Source: Alphaproteobacteria bacterium (GTDB lineage: Bacteria; Pseudomonadota; Alphaproteobacteria; Rhodobacterales; Rhodobacteraceae). From it: a stretch of DNA of 5,567 bases. The number at the start of each line of letters is the position of its first letter. Position 1 is the first letter of the stretch. The stretch spans positions 1 to 5,567 of the forward strand of contig JAJRRX010000481.1 of NCBI GenBank assembly GCA_024279075.1, written 5' to 3'. A program made the position numbers and the translations under genes. This document shows, piece after piece, positions 3,895 to 5,567 of the stretch. The notes beneath the pieces were generated by a model. That model worked only from the letters and a program-made list of their open reading frames with translations, had not been told where the DNA came from and did not search any database.

Positions 3895-5567
3895 CATCCT
3901 TTCTCTGCTCACGGTCGCGGTGATGTTTGTGCTGTTTATCCGTGAGAGCTATCCGACCGAAGTGGTGGCGCTATCTGGCGCGGCTTTTATGTTGGTTTCG
4001 GGTGTGCTGCCGGTGGACGACCTGCTGAACGTGTTCTCCAACCCCGCGCCGTGGACGGTGGGGGCGATGTTTATCCTCTCTGGTGCGTTGGTGCGCTCGG
4101 GGGCGTTAAATACCCTGAGTAGCCTTGTGACACAGCACGCAGGCGCGCGGCCCAAAACTGTGCTGGCAGGGCTGGCGGGGTTTACGCTGATCGCCTCGGC
4201 TTTTATGAACAATACCCCCGTGGTGGTGGTGCTGATTCCGATCACTGTGCAACTGGCGCGTAGCATGGGGCTGGTGCCCTCAAAGCTGCTGATTCCGCTT
4301 TCATACACCGCGATCTTTGGCGGGATGCTGACGCTGATTGGCACCTCGACCAACCTGCTTGTTGATGGCGTGGCGCAAGGGCAGGGGCTGGAGCCTTTTG
4401 GGCTGTTTGAGGTGACGCCGCTAGCGATTATTCTGGCGGCCTTCGGCATGGGCTATCTCTGGCTGCTTGGGCCGCGCTTGCTGCCCGAGCGGTTTTCGAT
4501 GGCAGACATGTTAGTGGGGCGGCAGAAGGCGAATTTTTTTACCGAGGTGGCGGTGCCGGAAGGCTCCAAGGTGATCGGGGCCAAGGCGCTGGAGCTGGAC
4601 CTGTTTAACCGCCCGGGCATGCGCGTGGTGGACGTGCTGCGGGGCGACGATAGCCTGCGGCGCTGCCTGAAAGATGTGAGCCTGCAAGCGGGGGACCGCG
4701 TGGTGCTGAAAACCGGCATGGATGAGCTGCTCGGCCTGCGCGAAAGCAGTGCCTTGGAGATGGTGGACCAAATTAGGCAGGAGAAAACCACGACGGTGGA
4801 GGCGCTGATCTCGCCGGATTGCCGGATGATCGGCAAGCGGCTCGGGAGCCTGCGGCTACGGCGGCGCTACGGGGTTTATGTGCTGGCGGTGCATCGGCGC
4901 AACCAAAACCTTGGCACGGCGCTAGACGAGATCGTGGTGCGGGTGGGCGATACACTGCTGCTGGAAGGCGGAGCGGAGGATATCCGGCGGTTGGCGGCAG
5001 ATATGGAGCTGATTGATGTGGCCACGCCGGAAGCGCGGCCCTATCGGCGCGGCCATGCGCCGATGGTTATTGGCGCGCTGGTGGCCGTGGTGGCGCTCTC
5101 GGCGCTTGGCATTGCGCCGATATTTGCGGCGGCGCTGGTGGCCGTGGCCTTTGTGCTGCTGGTGCGGGCGATAGATGCGGATGAAGCCTTTGGTTTTGTT
5201 GACGGGCGGCTCTTGGTGCTGATCTTCTCGATGCTCGCCATCGGGGCAGGGCTGGAGCGCTCCGGCGCGGTGGCGCTGATCGCCGATGGGCTGGCCCCGT
5301 GGCTGAAAGTGCTGCCCGCGCCGCTGCTGATCTGGGCGATTTATTTGATGACTTCAGTGCTGACTGAACTGGTGAGTAATAATGCCGTGGCGGTGGTGGT
5401 AACACCGGTGGCGATCGGGCTAGCGCACAGCTTGGGGATAGACCCGCGCCCACTGGTGATTGCGGTTATGGTGGCCGCTTCGGCGAGCTTTGCTACGCCG
5501 ATTGGATACCAAACCAATACGCTGGTTTATGGCCCGGGCGGCTATAGCTTTACCGATTTTATGCGCA
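3860..5567 (+). CDS. SLC13-family (DASS/ArsB-NhaD type) membrane permease with two RCK_C domains, 3' end outside window
   Basis: Inner-membrane transporter of the SLC13/ion-transporter superfamily; relatives move sulfate, dicarboxylates or other anions, usually with Na+. The 569 codons seen are open to the window edge. Residues about 12-205 hold the first membrane half, with the hairpin motif SAFMNNTPVVVVLIP (113-127) and GGMLTLIGTSTNLLVDG (154-170). Residues about 226-290 and 312-386 are two tandem RCK_C/TrkA-C-like regulatory domains (for example VGDTLLLEGGAEDIRRL at 362-378). Residues about 400-569 hold the second membrane half with the matching motif TELVSNNAVAVVVTPVAIGLA (502-522) and ATPIGYQTNTLVYGPGGYSF (545-564). 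That last block normally lies about 20-30 residues from the end, so little is missing. The start ATG (3860) follows CGGAGG by 5 nt; an in-frame ATG at 3887 is a weaker alternative. The substrate cannot be told from the sequence. Confidence 0.92.
   Translation, partial: MPAFLTEAPMPAILSLLTVAVMFVLFIRESYPTEVVALSGAAFMLVSGVLPVDDLLNVFSNPAPWTVGAMFILSGALVRSGALNTLSSLVTQHAGARPKTVLAGLAGFTLIASAFMNNTPVVVVLIPITVQLARSMGLVPSKLLIPLSYTAIFGGMLTLIGTSTNLLVDGVAQGQGLEPFGLFEVTPLAIILAAFGMGYLWLLGPRLLPERFSMADMLVGRQKANFFTEVAVPEGSKVIGAKALELDLFNRPGMRVVDVLRGDDSLRRCLKDVSLQAGDRVVLKTGMDELLGLRESSALEMVDQIRQEKTTTVEALISPDCRMIGKRLGSLRLRRRYGVYVLAVHRRNQNLGTALDEIVVRVGDTLLLEGGAEDIRRLAADMELIDVATPEARPYRRGHAPMVIGALVAVVALSALGIAPIFAAALVAVAFVLLVRAIDADEAFGFVDGRLLVLIFSMLAIGAGLERSGAVALIADGLAPWLKVLPAPLLIWAIYLMTSVLTELVSNNAVAVVVTPVAIGLAHSLGIDPRPLVIAVMVAASASFATPIGYQTNTLVYGPGGYSFTDFMR

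Noticed and set aside
3949..5453. Minus-strand open frames opposite the permease (3949-4449, 4453-4836, 5067-5453)
   Set aside because: The plus strand is one uninterrupted frame with clear SLC13 motifs through this whole stretch. The antisense products are low-complexity Ser/Arg/Pro/Ala-rich sequences typical of shadow frames.

Overview
The window looks like an ordinary chromosomal stretch of an alphaproteobacterium, most probably a member of the Rhodobacterales (roseobacter-like). This rests on the fairly high GC with many G/C-ending codons, the alphaproteobacterial style of the single-stranded DNA-binding protein (N-terminus MAGS-NKV, Gly-rich linker, DDEIPF tip), and the pairing of arginase and ornithine cyclodeaminase with an Lrp/AsnC regulator. 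The placement is inference; no marker gene is present. Six genes account for almost all of the sequence, and no RNA gene, insertion sequence, CRISPR array or defence system was found.

Bases 17-2500 form an arginine/ornithine catabolic module. On the minus strand, arginase (1053-1958) is followed 1 nt later by ornithine cyclodeaminase (17-1051). Together they would convert arginine to urea plus ornithine, and ornithine to proline plus ammonia. An Lrp/AsnC-family regulator (2066-2500) is transcribed divergently. The 107-nt region between them contains a perfect palindrome and a spaced inverted repeat that could be its operators.

Bases 2501-3757 hold housekeeping functions. The regulator gene converges on ssb (2532-3041, minus) with a strong 9-bp hairpin in the 31-nt gap. 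Divergent from ssb is a small secreted lytic transglycosylase (3176-3757).

Bases 3758-5567 hold a short intergenic region with an A/T palindrome and a good sigma70-like promoter. It is followed by an SLC13-family membrane permease carrying two central RCK_C (TrkA-C) domains. That gene runs off the right edge and probably lacks only its last few codons. Its start region carries a 27-nt-period duplication.

Three start codons were moved from the longest open frame on the basis of Shine-Dalgarno placement: ocd to a GTG, ssb to a GTG, and the regulator to an ATG. The transglycosylase start was moved to the ATG that begins a signal peptide. No clearly novel system is present. The points most worth a second look are the divergent operator region, the hairpin between the converging genes, the duplicated start of the permease and the A/T-rich motif upstream of it.
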